Assembly: GCA_965230665.1 (NCBI GenBank)
Contig: CBDDLM010000004.1
Location: 310,001 to 374,000 of the forward strand
Length of the DNA stretch: 64,000 nucleotides
Origin: JAGNRR01 sp965230665
GTDB taxonomy: Bacteria > Bacteroidota > Bacteroidia > Chitinophagales > Chitinophagaceae
Direction: 5' to 3'
The notes under the pieces: model-generated
The model's input: only the letters and a program-made list of their open reading frames with translations
Told to the model about the DNA's origin: nothing
Database searches by the model: none
Position numbers and translations under genes: made by a program
Shown here: positions 27,254 to 36,186 of the stretch, piece by piece
How positions within the stretch are numbered: position 1 is the stretch's first letter
How the letters are laid out: each line of letters opens with the position of its first letter

Positions 27254-29090
27254 GAAAGAAGCCCTCAACGATTGTTGAGGGCTTTTAGTTTTATTCATAA
27301 AGGATTCTTCGTCTCTAAAAGAGAGCCTAACGAACCAAAATCACATCGCCTTTCATCGTATACTCCTCACCATCAGTTAAACACTTATAACGAATTACAT
27401 AGTAATAAGTCGCTACAGGAGCTGTCTGATCGCCATATCTACCATCCCAACTACTACGTACATTATTCGTCTCCCAAACCTTGATTCCCCAACGATTGCG
27501 AATCTCAAACTGTTGAAGCTCTATCCCTGCTGTTGATAAGATCCTGAACTCATCATTACGACCATCATTATTTGGACTAAACGCATTCGGTAAGAAGACC
27601 TCCTGACAACAAGGACCAGGCTCAATAATCAATGTATCTCGTTCTAAACAACCATTCGCATCTACTATATCTACTGTATGGAAGCCCTGATACAATCCTG
27701 TAGCTCGAGAGGTCGTCTGAACTGGGGTACTACTCCACAAGTAAGTATAAGGCGGGGTACCTCCAGTGACAATAGCCTCTGCTTTTCCTTCATTTCCACG
27801 ACCATGACAACCTAAGTCGTCTTTAGAAATACTCACTACCATAGGATTACTCGGTAAAGGAATACCAAAAGTTGTATCTATATAACAACCAGCTGTATCA
27901 GTTGTTCGTAAAGTATACTGACGAGGTGCTAAATCGCGGAATAAACCATTCGTATTCACATAAAAACCAGGCTCTAAACTATAAGTATATACATTACCTC
28001 GACCTCCTGCTGCAACTACAGTCAACTTACCATCTTCTGTATCCAAACAAGTGGTTGGGGTGATATTAAAAGTTGGGAAGTTAATTCGATCAGGACCGCT
28101 TAATGTATAACTACTATCATAAACACAATTCAAAGCATCCGTAGCTCGAATAATATAAGTTCCTGTACTCAATCCACTATAAGTCGTTTGAGCGTTAGGA
28201 CCTTGTTGGTTCGGACCGACATTAAAGGTATAGCTAAACCCGCCGACTCCTCCTGCCGCTTGGAAACTGATAGAGGCTGTACCATCTCCATAACAAGTCT
28301 CTTCTACATTCGTTATACTACTAAAGAAAATTGGTGGATTCTCTATAATCGTAATCGTGGATACTGAGGAACAACCATTCGCATCAGTGGCAGTTAATAC
28401 ATAGGTACCGGCTGGTAAATTATTAAAGGTTGCAGGACTTGCTTGCGTTGGATAACTAGGAATACTTATACTTACACTACCTGTACCACCACTTGCACTC
28501 GCCGAAATACTTCCCGTACTCTGACCAAAGCAATCGATATCTTGTTTGGTGACACTGGTAAATAAAACTTGAGTTGGTTGAGTAATTGTAATCAATACAC
28601 TACTATCTACACAACCATTACTATCTGTTATAACTCCTAAGTAATTCGTTCCTGCTGTTAATCCTGTAAACGCTCCAGATGTATCACTTATGTTATTTGG
28701 ATAAAGTGTATAACCATAAGGGCTAATACCACCACTTGCTGTAAACGTAATCGTTCCATCATTACCTCCAAAGCAACCAACATTGGTCAATACATAAGAA
28801 TGAGACAAAGCAGCTGGTTCAGTAACAATAACATTCGTACTTACCGTACAACCATTCGCATCTACAGAAGTCACAACATAAGGACCAGCTGCATAATTTG
28901 TAAAGAATGCTGGATTACTATAAACCGTATCCGTACCAATAGCATGATAAATTGTACCTGTACCACCACTACTCTGAATCGTAATACCACCTGTACTATC
29001 GCCATTACATAATACATCTACTGTCCAAGTTGTATCAACTGTTACTGCACCTGGTTCATGAACTACAATCATACTGTCCGATGTACAACC
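27254..29090. repeat. Duplicated block 1, copy B
   Basis: Partner of 19917-21762: terminator, sorting domain and SprB repeats 13-18 of adhesin B. Confidence 0.9.
27259..27286 (-). terminator. Strong hairpin terminator, copy 2
   Basis: Same 11-bp stem and GATT loop as at 19922-19949; ends adhesin B. Its duplication with the gene marks the edge of the duplicated unit. Confidence 0.85.
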
Positions 29091-32000
29091 ATTACCATCT
29101 ATTAACTGAATTGAATAAGTCGTAGCAGACAAATTGCTAAAGGTAAATGTTGGTGATGAACCTGTACTCGCAGGAACTGTAGAATATGTTCCTGTGCCTC
29201 CAGTTCCTGTTACAACAATACTACCATCGTTACCACCAAAACAATCTACACTGTCTGTGGTAACATTGGTAAAACCTACAGCTGTTGGTTCAGTAATCAC
29301 AATTGCCGTAGATACCGGACAGTTATTGGCATCATTGACTGTAACCGTATAAGTACCTGCAGGTAAATTATTAAAAGTTCCTGAAGCTTGTGTACCTGTA
29401 GTAATACCAGGTGAAGAAGCTGTAATCGCAAACGTGACACTTGCCTGTGGGCTACCCGTTGCGAAAACGGTCATACTTCCTGTACTATCGCCATTACATT
29501 GTGTTTGTACGGTTTGTACACTATCAACAGTAGGAGCTGAAGAATTTGTAATCGTATATGTTGTATCTGCAAAACAACCATTCGCATCTTTAACTCGAAC
29601 AATATAATTCGAACTTCCTAAGCCAGTAATAATACCAGGTAAAGGATATGTTGTTGTAAGATTTGGCGGTAAACAAGCCTCTAGCAGACCAGTCCCCCCA
29701 CTTACTGTTACAGTAATGGTACCATCATTACCTGGTGTACAACTTGGTGTTGTTCCGGTAACAGCTGTAATATCCACCGGAGTCGCAGGTTCAGAAACTG
29801 TTACACTTCTCGTTGCAACACAACCATTCGCATCTGTTCCAGTAACTGTATAGACTCCAGCAGGCACGTTGATTATCGTACTATCTCCTACCGGAGATTG
29901 ATTTCCTACTAAAGGACTTATAACGTAAGACACATTAGGTGTGCCTCCTGTTCGGTTCATCACAATAACACCTGTACTATCTCCATGACATAATACCTGT
30001 GTCACACTTACTGTATCAATAACTAACACTGCAGGTTCTGTAATGGTAACAACACTATCTAATGTACAAGCATTAGCATCAGTAATACGTATTGTTTGAG
30101 ACCCTCCGCTTAAACCACCAAAGGTAGCAGGAGGGGTAGAAGTAGGTGCTATAGCAGGTAGTAAAGTATAAGACAATGGAGCCGTACCACCAGATCCTGT
30201 TACTACAATACTTCCATCAGCTGCACCATTACAGGTAACATTTGTAGTTGTTACACTTGTATAACTTAAAGCTGTGGGTTGTGTAATCGTGATATTTGTA
30301 CTTGCCGTACAACCATTTGCATCGGTTCCTGTAACGGTATAGGTGCCTACAGGTAAGCCGGTAATAGTACCTGGTGTTGTCTGCGTACCAGGAGCAGGTG
30401 TGGTATACGTAACTGTACCTGTTCCACCAGTATGTGTCATTACAATTTGCCCCGTACTATTGCCAAAACAATCTACATCTTGAACACTGGCCGTATCGAT
30501 CGCTAAAATTGCAGGCTGATTAATTGTAACGATTGAAGTAATAGAACAACCATTTGCATCAACTGCTTGAATCGTATAAGCACCAGCAGGCAAGCCAGTA
30601 ACTGGACTTGATATAGGGTTTTGTACCCAAGCCGCTGGGGCTGTTATGCTCAAGGTAATTGTTGGGCTCGTACCAGGAGTCACCGTTGCACTAAAACCGC
30701 CAGTACTATCTCCATTACATAAGGCATCACTAGCCGTAACGGTATTCCAAGAAGGAGCCCCCGGAGTACTAATGGTATGCGTGCTTTGTGCTGTACAACC
30801 ATTACCGTCAGTAACTGTTACTGTATAGCCGGCAGCACCTTGATTTGTAAATACATTACTTGCTTGTCCAGGAGGAACCAATGCTCCATTATTATAACGA
30901 TATCCTGTCCCTACTGTACCACCACTAGCTGTTACCGTCATTGTTGCATCACCTCCAGGTACACAACTTGGTATTGTACTCGTAATATTTGTAATCTGAA
31001 CAGCACTCGCGGGTTGTGTAATCATAACAGTAGTAACTGCTGTACAACTATTCGCATCCGTGCCTGTAACTGTATAAGAACCAAATCCTAAACCAGTAAA
31101 CGTCCCAGAAGGACCTTGAGTCGCGGAAGGATTAATCGTATAGGTTACAACACCTGTTCCTCCACTTGATGTCATCACAATCTGACCTGTCGTATCCCCA
31201 AAACATAACACCTGAGTCACACTAGCTGTATCTATGGTCAACACAACGGGCTCAGTAATCGTAAGAATCGTATCATGTGTACAACCATTGGCATCAATCA
31301 CTCGAACCGTATCAGTACCGGCTGATAAACCGCCAAAAACACCAGTCGTATTCGATGCACTTGGAGGATTCAATTGATAACTATAACTTGGTGTTCCTGG
31401 TGTACCTCCTGTACCAACTACTGTAATACTTCCATTAGCACCGCCATTACAACTTACATTCGTTACACTTGCACTCGCAAAACCTACCGAAGTTAAAGGC
31501 TCGGTTATACTATAACTCGTATCCAAGAAACAAGCTCCATTGGAATGACTCGCGCGAATACTAAAAGGACCACCAGCTCCTAATCCTGTAAAACTACCAC
31601 TAACCTGTGTTGGACCTAAATTATTCTGATATACAAGACCACTGCCCTGAGCATGAACATAAACAGCACCAGTCGTATCACCATTACATAAAACATTCGT
31701 TACCTGAACCGTATCAAAGACTATCGCAGGAGGCTCACTTAATGTGATTGTCGTATCTCCTGTACTACAACCAACGGTATCAATCACATTAACGATATAC
31801 GTTCCTGCCGATAAAGTATCAAACAAACCATTATAGTTTGAATCGATAACCGTTGCTCCCTGACGTAAGAAATACTGATAACCAGGAGTACCTCCACTCA
31901 CATAAGCTTGAATCGTTCCATTACTATCTCCATTACATACTGGATTACTTACCACAATACTATCACGATTTAAACCAGTAACGATTAAATCTACCTCTAC

Positions 32001-34526
32001 TCTACAATTCGTATCGGCGGCACAAGCTCCAAAGAAGGTATAGTTACCCTGAACACTACTATTACTCACAATACTATTCGATGTAATAAAAGGATTAAAT
32101 ACGGTACTATCACTTATACGAACTCCACCTACTTTCTGCTCATACCAACTAATACCCATTGGGACATACTCATAAACTATTTTTAAATTAACTACAGTTG
32201 CACCACCTGCATTGACGGTAGCACCAGCAGTAGAAACGGCTGCAGCACCAATACTCCAATACCCCATATTAATCGTAGGAAGGTTAGGGGTACCCGATGT
32301 GTACATGGCATTTAAATCTGCTGCAGCAGGATTACTTAAGTAATCATAAGGTGGGAAAGAAAAGGCTACTGGATTTCCTTGTAAACCTCCATGGTAAATA
32401 AAGTTTGGTGGATTCGGATCATGTAAATTGAAACGGGTATGACTTGCCCAATGTAAGAAATTCACCTGATTCAAATTGGTCACACTAATTTCTCCACTCA
32501 GAATATTTGCACCTGGAGGTAAGGTTGGTAAAGTACCTGTTGCAAAATGAGAAGCGCCTGTCGTATTACCAGCTGTTGGGTTCGGAATATTATTACCTGC
32601 AAAAGCTAGAGTAAATGGTACAATCACACTATCCTGAACCAATCCTGTAGGACAATTAATAATCCCCAAACCTTGACCCGTAGGAATTGTATCTCCAATA
32701 CAAACTGTATAGTCAACAGCATTCGGACGACTATTACAAATAGTAATCGCACTTAACAAACTATCATTTACCAAGTTTGAATTTGCAGAAGCACTTAACA
32801 TGGTAATGGTATCTGTATTAATATCATAACAACCTCCTTCATGGAAATTCACACCATTAAAAACTAAGAAACTACTATTTGTATTAAAAGGTTGTAGCGG
32901 TGTTCCACTAGTAACGGATTGTGTATACGTTGTTAAACCATTCGGTCCGGTAACACGAAGCGTTACATCAAAAGAGTCAACGCTTGGATTAAGAATTTGA
33001 CTCCCAAAGTTTCCTAAGGTTACAATAACAGTTCCATTACTATCCATACAACCTGAGGAAGGCGTAGCTTGAATGTTTGTAACTGCCGGGTCATAGGGAC
33101 CTGCCGCCAAAATACAAATTACATAATCTTCAGTTTCTCCATCTGGGTAGGAGCCGCATGGTCCAGTATTTGCAGCCGTCCCTCCTTCTCTTAAGACAAA
33201 ACGCATACGGGTAAGCCCTGGCAATGCAGTTGCCGGAATTGTAATATTACCAGCTGGCGCATTTCCATTACCACCATTCGACTGAGCACTGAATACTTCT
33301 TCGCCAGGATCAGCCCAGCTTGTATTATGATTATAATCAATATATGCTTTGACCCATGCATTACTCATACCTCCAAAAGTGGTTGTTTGTAATACTGATA
33401 TCGGATAAGTTTGACCTTGAATAAAACAAGGAGAAGGTATCGTATCATAATTGGTATACTGCGCTGTAGCATTTGGATTGTTCACTTGAGGAGGTGCAAC
33501 AGTAGGGTTTATCAAAGTTCCTAGTGTTATTTGCCCAATGTTTTCGTCATTGGTAGCAACCGGTACTTGAGTACAATAGCAAGGACTATAAGGGCTCCAA
33601 ACTTGAGGCGTAACCATTATGGCCGTTGCCGTATCAGAAAGCCCTGAAGATATACAGGTGGTTACACAGGTATACCAAGTAGGGCCAGGTACAGGAGGTG
33701 TAGTACACATGAAACTATTAGTATCGTTTAGCATAATTGTCCATGGTCCTGAAGCAGAAACTGTTGATTGAAGCCATTGATATGCTAAACCAGAATTTGG
33801 ATTATTCCCCATTAACGAATAACAAGTCGAAATCCCTGGACAAGGGTTCATATTACCTACAACCGTATCATGATTAGGAGTACCTATACAGGGAGTACTT
33901 AGTACATGAAAGAAAATTTGCCCTTTAAATGCTCTAGGGTTAAAATTTAAGCCATCACCACCATAGCCAACATTCTGACCATTTATTTGGTAATCTCCTA
34001 CCATAAGGCCAACACCACTATTAGCAAAGGAGTCTGGTGTAGTTGTATTCGCAATTCCATCGGCAGTGGCGTACTCAATATTATTTAAAGTTGCTGAAAT
34101 CTGAAATCTTAAACGAGCATTACCTGGAATATTATAATTCAAATTTGTAAATAAAGTATTCATCTGCCCAGCTGTAACATTAACAGTGCTTGTAGTTATT
34201 TGAGTCCATAAAGGAGCTGCAGGTGCCCCTCCTGCCCCGCCAGATAATGAAGTAGTTGACGCCCATAAAGTATAAGTTGTACTACCTGAACCGTAATTAA
34301 AGCACCTAATGGAGTCAAGAATAGCAGGATAAGGGTTTGTATTATTTATAACAAACGTAATCCCATCTGAACCATTAAAATGATTGTACCCAGTTGACAC
34401 TTGCGGAATAGTCAATGGATGTGAAGCAGGTGTCATGGTATTAATATTCAACTGTGCATGACTAAAATGCGTTGCAAATAGTAGAATAATCAAAAATAAT
34501 ACCCTAGAACAGTAGTTTTTTTTCAT
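27327..34526 (-). CDS. Giant T9SS-secreted adhesin B, tandem paralogue of adhesin A
   Basis: 2399 aa. The signal peptide ends near SHAQ (about residue 24). The N-terminal 210 residues form a beta-rich module absent from adhesin A; an Ig-like segment and one GEVED domain (ending DGETEDYVI) follow, then the spacer, eighteen SprB repeats (from about residue 860) and the type-B T9SS sorting domain. Repeats 1-4 and 13-18 and the last 95 residues are nearly the same as in A; repeats 5-12 and the N-terminus differ. Same export route and probable role (surface adhesion or gliding) as A. A TATATTTA element (34546-34553, minus) may be its promoter. The next plus-strand gene is divergent, so the two adhesins form a separate unit, each with a terminator. 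Confidence 0.92.
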   Translation of the reverse strand: MKKNYCSRVLFLIILLFATHFSHAQLNINTMTPASHPLTIPQVSTGYNHFNGSDGITFVINNTNPYPAILDSIRCFNYGSGSTTYTLWASTTSLSGGAGGAPAAPLWTQITTSTVNVTAGQMNTLFTNLNYNIPGNARLRFQISATLNNIEYATADGIANTTTPDSFANSGVGLMVGDYQINGQNVGYGGDGLNFNPRAFKGQIFFHVLSTPCIGTPNHDTVVGNMNPCPGISTCYSLMGNNPNSGLAYQWLQSTVSASGPWTIMLNDTNSFMCTTPPVPGPTWYTCVTTCISSGLSDTATAIMVTPQVWSPYSPCYCTQVPVATNDENIGQITLGTLINPTVAPPQVNNPNATAQYTNYDTIPSPCFIQGQTYPISVLQTTTFGGMSNAWVKAYIDYNHNTSWADPGEEVFSAQSNGGNGNAPAGNITIPATALPGLTRMRFVLREGGTAANTGPCGSYPDGETEDYVICILAAGPYDPAVTNIQATPSSGCMDSNGTVIVTLGNFGSQILNPSVDSFDVTLRVTGPNGLTTYTQSVTSGTPLQPFNTNSSFLVFNGVNFHEGGCYDINTDTITMLSASANSNLVNDSLLSAITICNSRPNAVDYTVCIGDTIPTGQGLGIINCPTGLVQDSVIVPFTLAFAGNNIPNPTAGNTTGASHFATGTLPTLPPGANILSGEISVTNLNQVNFLHWASHTRFNLHDPNPPNFIYHGGLQGNPVAFSFPPYDYLSNPAAADLNAMYTSGTPNLPTINMGYWSIGAAAVSTAGATVNAGGATVVNLKIVYEYVPMGISWYEQKVGGVRISDSTVFNPFITSNSIVSNSSVQGNYTFFGACAADTNCRVEVDLIVTGLNRDSIVVSNPVCNGDSNGTIQAYVSGGTPGYQYFLRQGATVIDSNYNGLFDTLSAGTYIVNVIDTVGCSTGDTTITLSEPPAIVFDTVQVTNVLCNGDTTGAVYVHAQGSGLVYQNNLGPTQVSGSFTGLGAGGPFSIRASHSNGACFLDTSYSITEPLTSVGFASASVTNVSCNGGANGSITVVGTGGTPGTPSYSYQLNPPSASNTTGVFGGLSAGTDTVRVIDANGCTHDTILTITEPVVLTIDTASVTQVLCFGDTTGQIVMTSSGGTGVVTYTINPSATQGPSGTFTGLGFGSYTVTGTDANSCTAVTTVMITQPASAVQITNITSTIPSCVPGGDATMTVTASGGTVGTGYRYNNGALVPPGQASNVFTNQGAAGYTVTVTDGNGCTAQSTHTISTPGAPSWNTVTASDALCNGDSTGGFSATVTPGTSPTITLSITAPAAWVQNPISSPVTGLPAGAYTIQAVDANGCSITSIVTINQPAILAIDTASVQDVDCFGNSTGQIVMTHTGGTGTVTYTTPAPGTQTTPGTITGLPVGTYTVTGTDANGCTASTNITITQPTALSYTSVTTTNVTCNGAADGSIVVTGSGGTAPLSYTLLPAIAPTSTPPATFGGLSGGSQTIRITDANACTLDSVVTITEPAVLVIDTVSVTQVLCHGDSTGVIVMNRTGGTPNVSYVISPLVGNQSPVGDSTIINVPAGVYTVTGTDANGCVATRSVTVSEPATPVDITAVTGTTPSCTPGNDGTITVTVSGGTGLLEACLPPNLTTTYPLPGIITGLGSSNYIVRVKDANGCFADTTYTITNSSAPTVDSVQTVQTQCNGDSTGSMTVFATGSPQASVTFAITASSPGITTGTQASGTFNNLPAGTYTVTVNDANNCPVSTAIVITEPTAVGFTNVTTDSVDCFGGNDGSIVVTGTGGTGTYSTVPASTGSSPTFTFSNLSATTYSIQLIDGNGCTSDSMIVVHEPGAVTVDTTWTVDVLCNGDSTGGITIQSSGGTGTIYHAIGTDTVYSNPAFFTNYAAGPYVVTSVDANGCTVSTNVIVTEPAALSHSYVLTNVGCFGGNDGTITFTASGGISPYGYTLYPNNISDTSGAFTGLTAGTNYLGVITDSNGCVDSSVLITITQPTQVLFTSVTKQDIDCFGQSTGSISASASGGTGSVSISIPSYPTQASPATFNNLPAGTYVLTATDANGCSSVSTITIIENPPIFFSSITNVEETCYGDGTASISFQAAGGVGGFSYTFNVGPNQQGPNAQTTYSGLSTGTYIIRATDALNCVYDSSYTLSGPDRINFPTFNITPTTCLDTEDGKLTVVAAGGRGNVYTYSLEPGFYVNTNGLFRDLAPRQYTLRTTDTAGCYIDTTFGIPLPSNPMVVSISKDDLGCHGRGNEGKAEAIVTGGTPPYTYLWSSTPVQTTSRATGLYQGFHTVDIVDANGCLERDTLIIEPGPCCQEVFLPNAFSPNNDGRNDEFRILSTAGIELQQFEIRNRWGIKVWETNNVRSSWDGRYGDQTAPVATYYYVIRYKCLTDGEEYTMKGDVILVR
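30916..33093. repeat. Duplicated block 2, copy B
   Basis: Partner of 23585-25762, same length (2178 bp). Confidence 0.88.
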
Positions 34527-34557
34527 AATAGCAATCTTGAACCATTAAATATAAAGC

Positions 34558-34602
34558 ATGTGATTTTTTTAACAAATTAATAGTACTGTTTTTTTATCAC
34601 AT
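34558..34602. promoter_or_regulatory. Inverted repeat in the adhesin B/comA divergent promoter region
   Basis: ATGTGAT (34558-34564) and ATCACAT (34596-34602) are inverted 7-mers with a 31-nt T-rich spacer. They contain the TGTGA core typical of Crp half-sites but at the wrong spacing for one dimer. Possible looping or stem structure; function unknown. Confidence 0.3.
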
Positions 34603-34639
34603 TTCGTTCTTGCTATTTCTTCAGAAGTGATTCTAGAAT

Positions 34640-34647
34640 TACATTTG
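34640..34647 (+). promoter_or_regulatory. -7 promoter element of the phosphosulfolactate synthase gene
   Basis: TACATTTG ends 6 nt before ATG 34654, so a leaderless mRNA is predicted. The longer frame starting at 34627 would begin upstream of the promoter and is rejected. Confidence 0.66.
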
Positions 34648-34653
34648 GAATCT

Positions 34654-35415
34654 ATGAATTTTGACTTGTCACAAATCCCAGAAAGAGACTCTAAACCAAG
34701 AAAACATGGTATTACGATGGTCATGGATAAAGGTTTAAGTATCAATCAAGTAAAGGATTTTATTGAGATCGCTGGACCCTATATCGATGTCGTGAAATTT
34801 GGTTTTGGTACTTCTTATGTAACCCCTAATTTAAAGGAGAAACTTCAAGTTTATAAAGATGCGGGCATAGCAGTCTACTTTGGTGGTACTCTGTTTGAGG
34901 CATTCGCAATTCGAAACGAAATAGAGAAATATGAAGAAATCATAAAAGAGTATGATCTGAAATACGTTGAAGTTTCCGATGGCAGTATGGATATTGCACA
35001 CACCGAGAAATGCGCTTATATTACAAGGTTGGCGAAACAGGTCACCGTACTCAGCGAGGTTGGCAGTAAAGATGCAACAAACATTATGGCTCCTTATAAA
35101 TGGATTGAGTTAATGCAAGCGGAAATAGATGCAGGAAGTTCATATGTTATAGGTGAGGCTAGGGAAAGCGGAACCGTTGGAATTTATAGAAGTAGTGGTG
35201 AAGTACGCCAAGGGTTAGTGCAAGAAATTCTGACAAAAATCCCTGAAGAAAAAATTATTTGGGAAGCCCCACTGAAAGCGCAACAATTGTATTTCTTAAA
35301 ATTAGTTGGAGCCAATGTTAACCTTGGGAACATTGCCCCGAGTGAGGTAATACCACTTGAAGCCATGCGTATAGGTTTACGAGGAGATACCTTTCATTTT
35401 TACTTAGATAAGTAA
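34654..35415 (+). CDS. comA: Phosphosulfolactate synthase (ComA family)
   Basis: 253 aa. ComA adds sulfite to phosphoenolpyruvate to form phosphosulfolactate, the first step of archaeal coenzyme M synthesis. The TIM-barrel shows the family's strand-end motifs: HGITMVMDKG, DVVKFGFGTSYV, VYFGGTLFE, VEVSDGSMDI, VLSEVGSK, YVIGEARESG and VNLGNIAPSEVI. Length fits the family. A Bacteroidota cell does not make coenzyme M, so the product more likely feeds another sulfonate, for example the cysteate head group of sulfonolipids (capnines); this is inference. It is 33 nt upstream of aroE on the same strand (counting to TTG 35449), so the two may be co-transcribed. Confidence 0.86.
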   Translation: MNFDLSQIPERDSKPRKHGITMVMDKGLSINQVKDFIEIAGPYIDVVKFGFGTSYVTPNLKEKLQVYKDAGIAVYFGGTLFEAFAIRNEIEKYEEIIKEYDLKYVEVSDGSMDIAHTEKCAYITRLAKQVTVLSEVGSKDATNIMAPYKWIELMQAEIDAGSSYVIGEARESGTVGIYRSSGEVRQGLVQEILTKIPEEKIIWEAPLKAQQLYFLKLVGANVNLGNIAPSEVIPLEAMRIGLRGDTFHFYLDK

Positions 35416-35443
35416 TCCAATAATTTGTAATTGCAAAGACTAC

Positions 35444-35451
35444 TAAATTTG
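35444..35451 (+). promoter_or_regulatory. -7 promoter element near the aroE start
   Basis: TAAATTTG overlaps the in-frame TTG at 35449. If used, transcription starts near 35455, exactly at an in-frame ATT that family alignment would favour as the start. Confidence 0.45.
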
Positions 35452-36186
35452 AACATTAAAAAAAAATATGGTTTAGTAGGAAAACGATTAGACTATTCTT
35501 TTTCAAAGGATTTTTTTACAAGAAAAGCCAAGGAGCAAAAGCTTGACATCTCTTACGAGAACTTTGAATTTTCAGATCTTACACGCATTCGTGAATTTAT
35601 GGAACGCCATTCCATTTGCGGTTTTAATGTCACGATCCCATACAAAAAAAGCATTCTTGATCTTGTTGATGAAAAAACACCCGCTGTCGAAGAAATAGGG
35701 GCTGCTAATTGTATTCAAGTAAGCAAAAACCAAAGATGGATTGCACACAATACGGATGTTATCGGTTTTGAACATTCACTTCTTCATTTCATCAAACAAG
35801 CTAAACCGAAAGCTTTGCTTTTTGGAACAGGGGGCGCTTCTAGGGCAGTTCAATTTGTTCTGGACAAATTGAATATTAACTATCTGCTTGTAAGCAGAAA
35901 AAGCGGATCGAACAGGATTCAATACAATCAGGTTAACAAGAAAACCCTTGAAGAATACAAGCTTTTAATCAACGCAACTCCAGTAGGAACTTTTCCCGAT
36001 GTTGAAGTCTGTATTCCTATACCTTATGATCTGTTAAACGCCAATCATTTTTGCTATGATCTGATTTATAATCCGGCGAAAACATCGTTTCTAGCACATG
36101 CCGAATTAAAAGGTGCACGTATAAAAAACGGCTTGGAAATGCTCAAGATCCAAGCCGAAGAAAGTTGGAATATCTGGAATATTTAA
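35449..36186 (+). CDS. aroE: Shikimate 5-dehydrogenase
   Basis: About 245 aa. Reduces 3-dehydroshikimate to shikimate with NADPH in the chorismate pathway. Visible: N-terminal YGLVGKRLDYSFS (substrate-binding Ser-x-Ser), GFNVTIPYK with the catalytic Lys, NTDVIGF (catalytic Asp), the NADP loop FGTGGASRA followed by SRKSG, INATPVGTFP, and the C-terminal NGLEMLKIQAEESW. The start is unsettled: there is no ATG or GTG. TTG 35431, TTG 35449 and ATT 35455 are possible; homologues begin one or two residues before KKYG, which points to ATT 35455 or TTG 35449. The 3' end overlaps the convergent scoA stop by 4 nt. Confidence 0.92.
   Translation: MNIKKKYGLVGKRLDYSFSKDFFTRKAKEQKLDISYENFEFSDLTRIREFMERHSICGFNVTIPYKKSILDLVDEKTPAVEEIGAANCIQVSKNQRWIAHNTDVIGFEHSLLHFIKQAKPKALLFGTGGASRAVQFVLDKLNINYLLVSRKSGSNRIQYNQVNKKTLEEYKLLINATPVGTFPDVEVCIPIPYDLLNANHFCYDLIYNPAKTSFLAHAELKGARIKNGLEMLKIQAEESWNIWNI

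Noticed and set aside
20535..34000. Plus-strand open frames inside the adhesin genes (for example 21472-21684, 22942-23172, 23458-23760, 30777-31091)
   Set aside because: Low-complexity Thr/Ser/Cys/Ile/Arg strings that repeat in both copies; they are antisense shadows of the SprB repeat code.
19990..34526. Repetitive DNA as a CRISPR array or satellite
   Set aside because: The periodicity is about 230-250 nt, codes for Cys-containing SprB repeats and is open throughout.
34654..35415. Coenzyme M biosynthesis
   Set aside because: No comB/comC/comDE next to it and the host type does not use coenzyme M; only the ComA family is supported.
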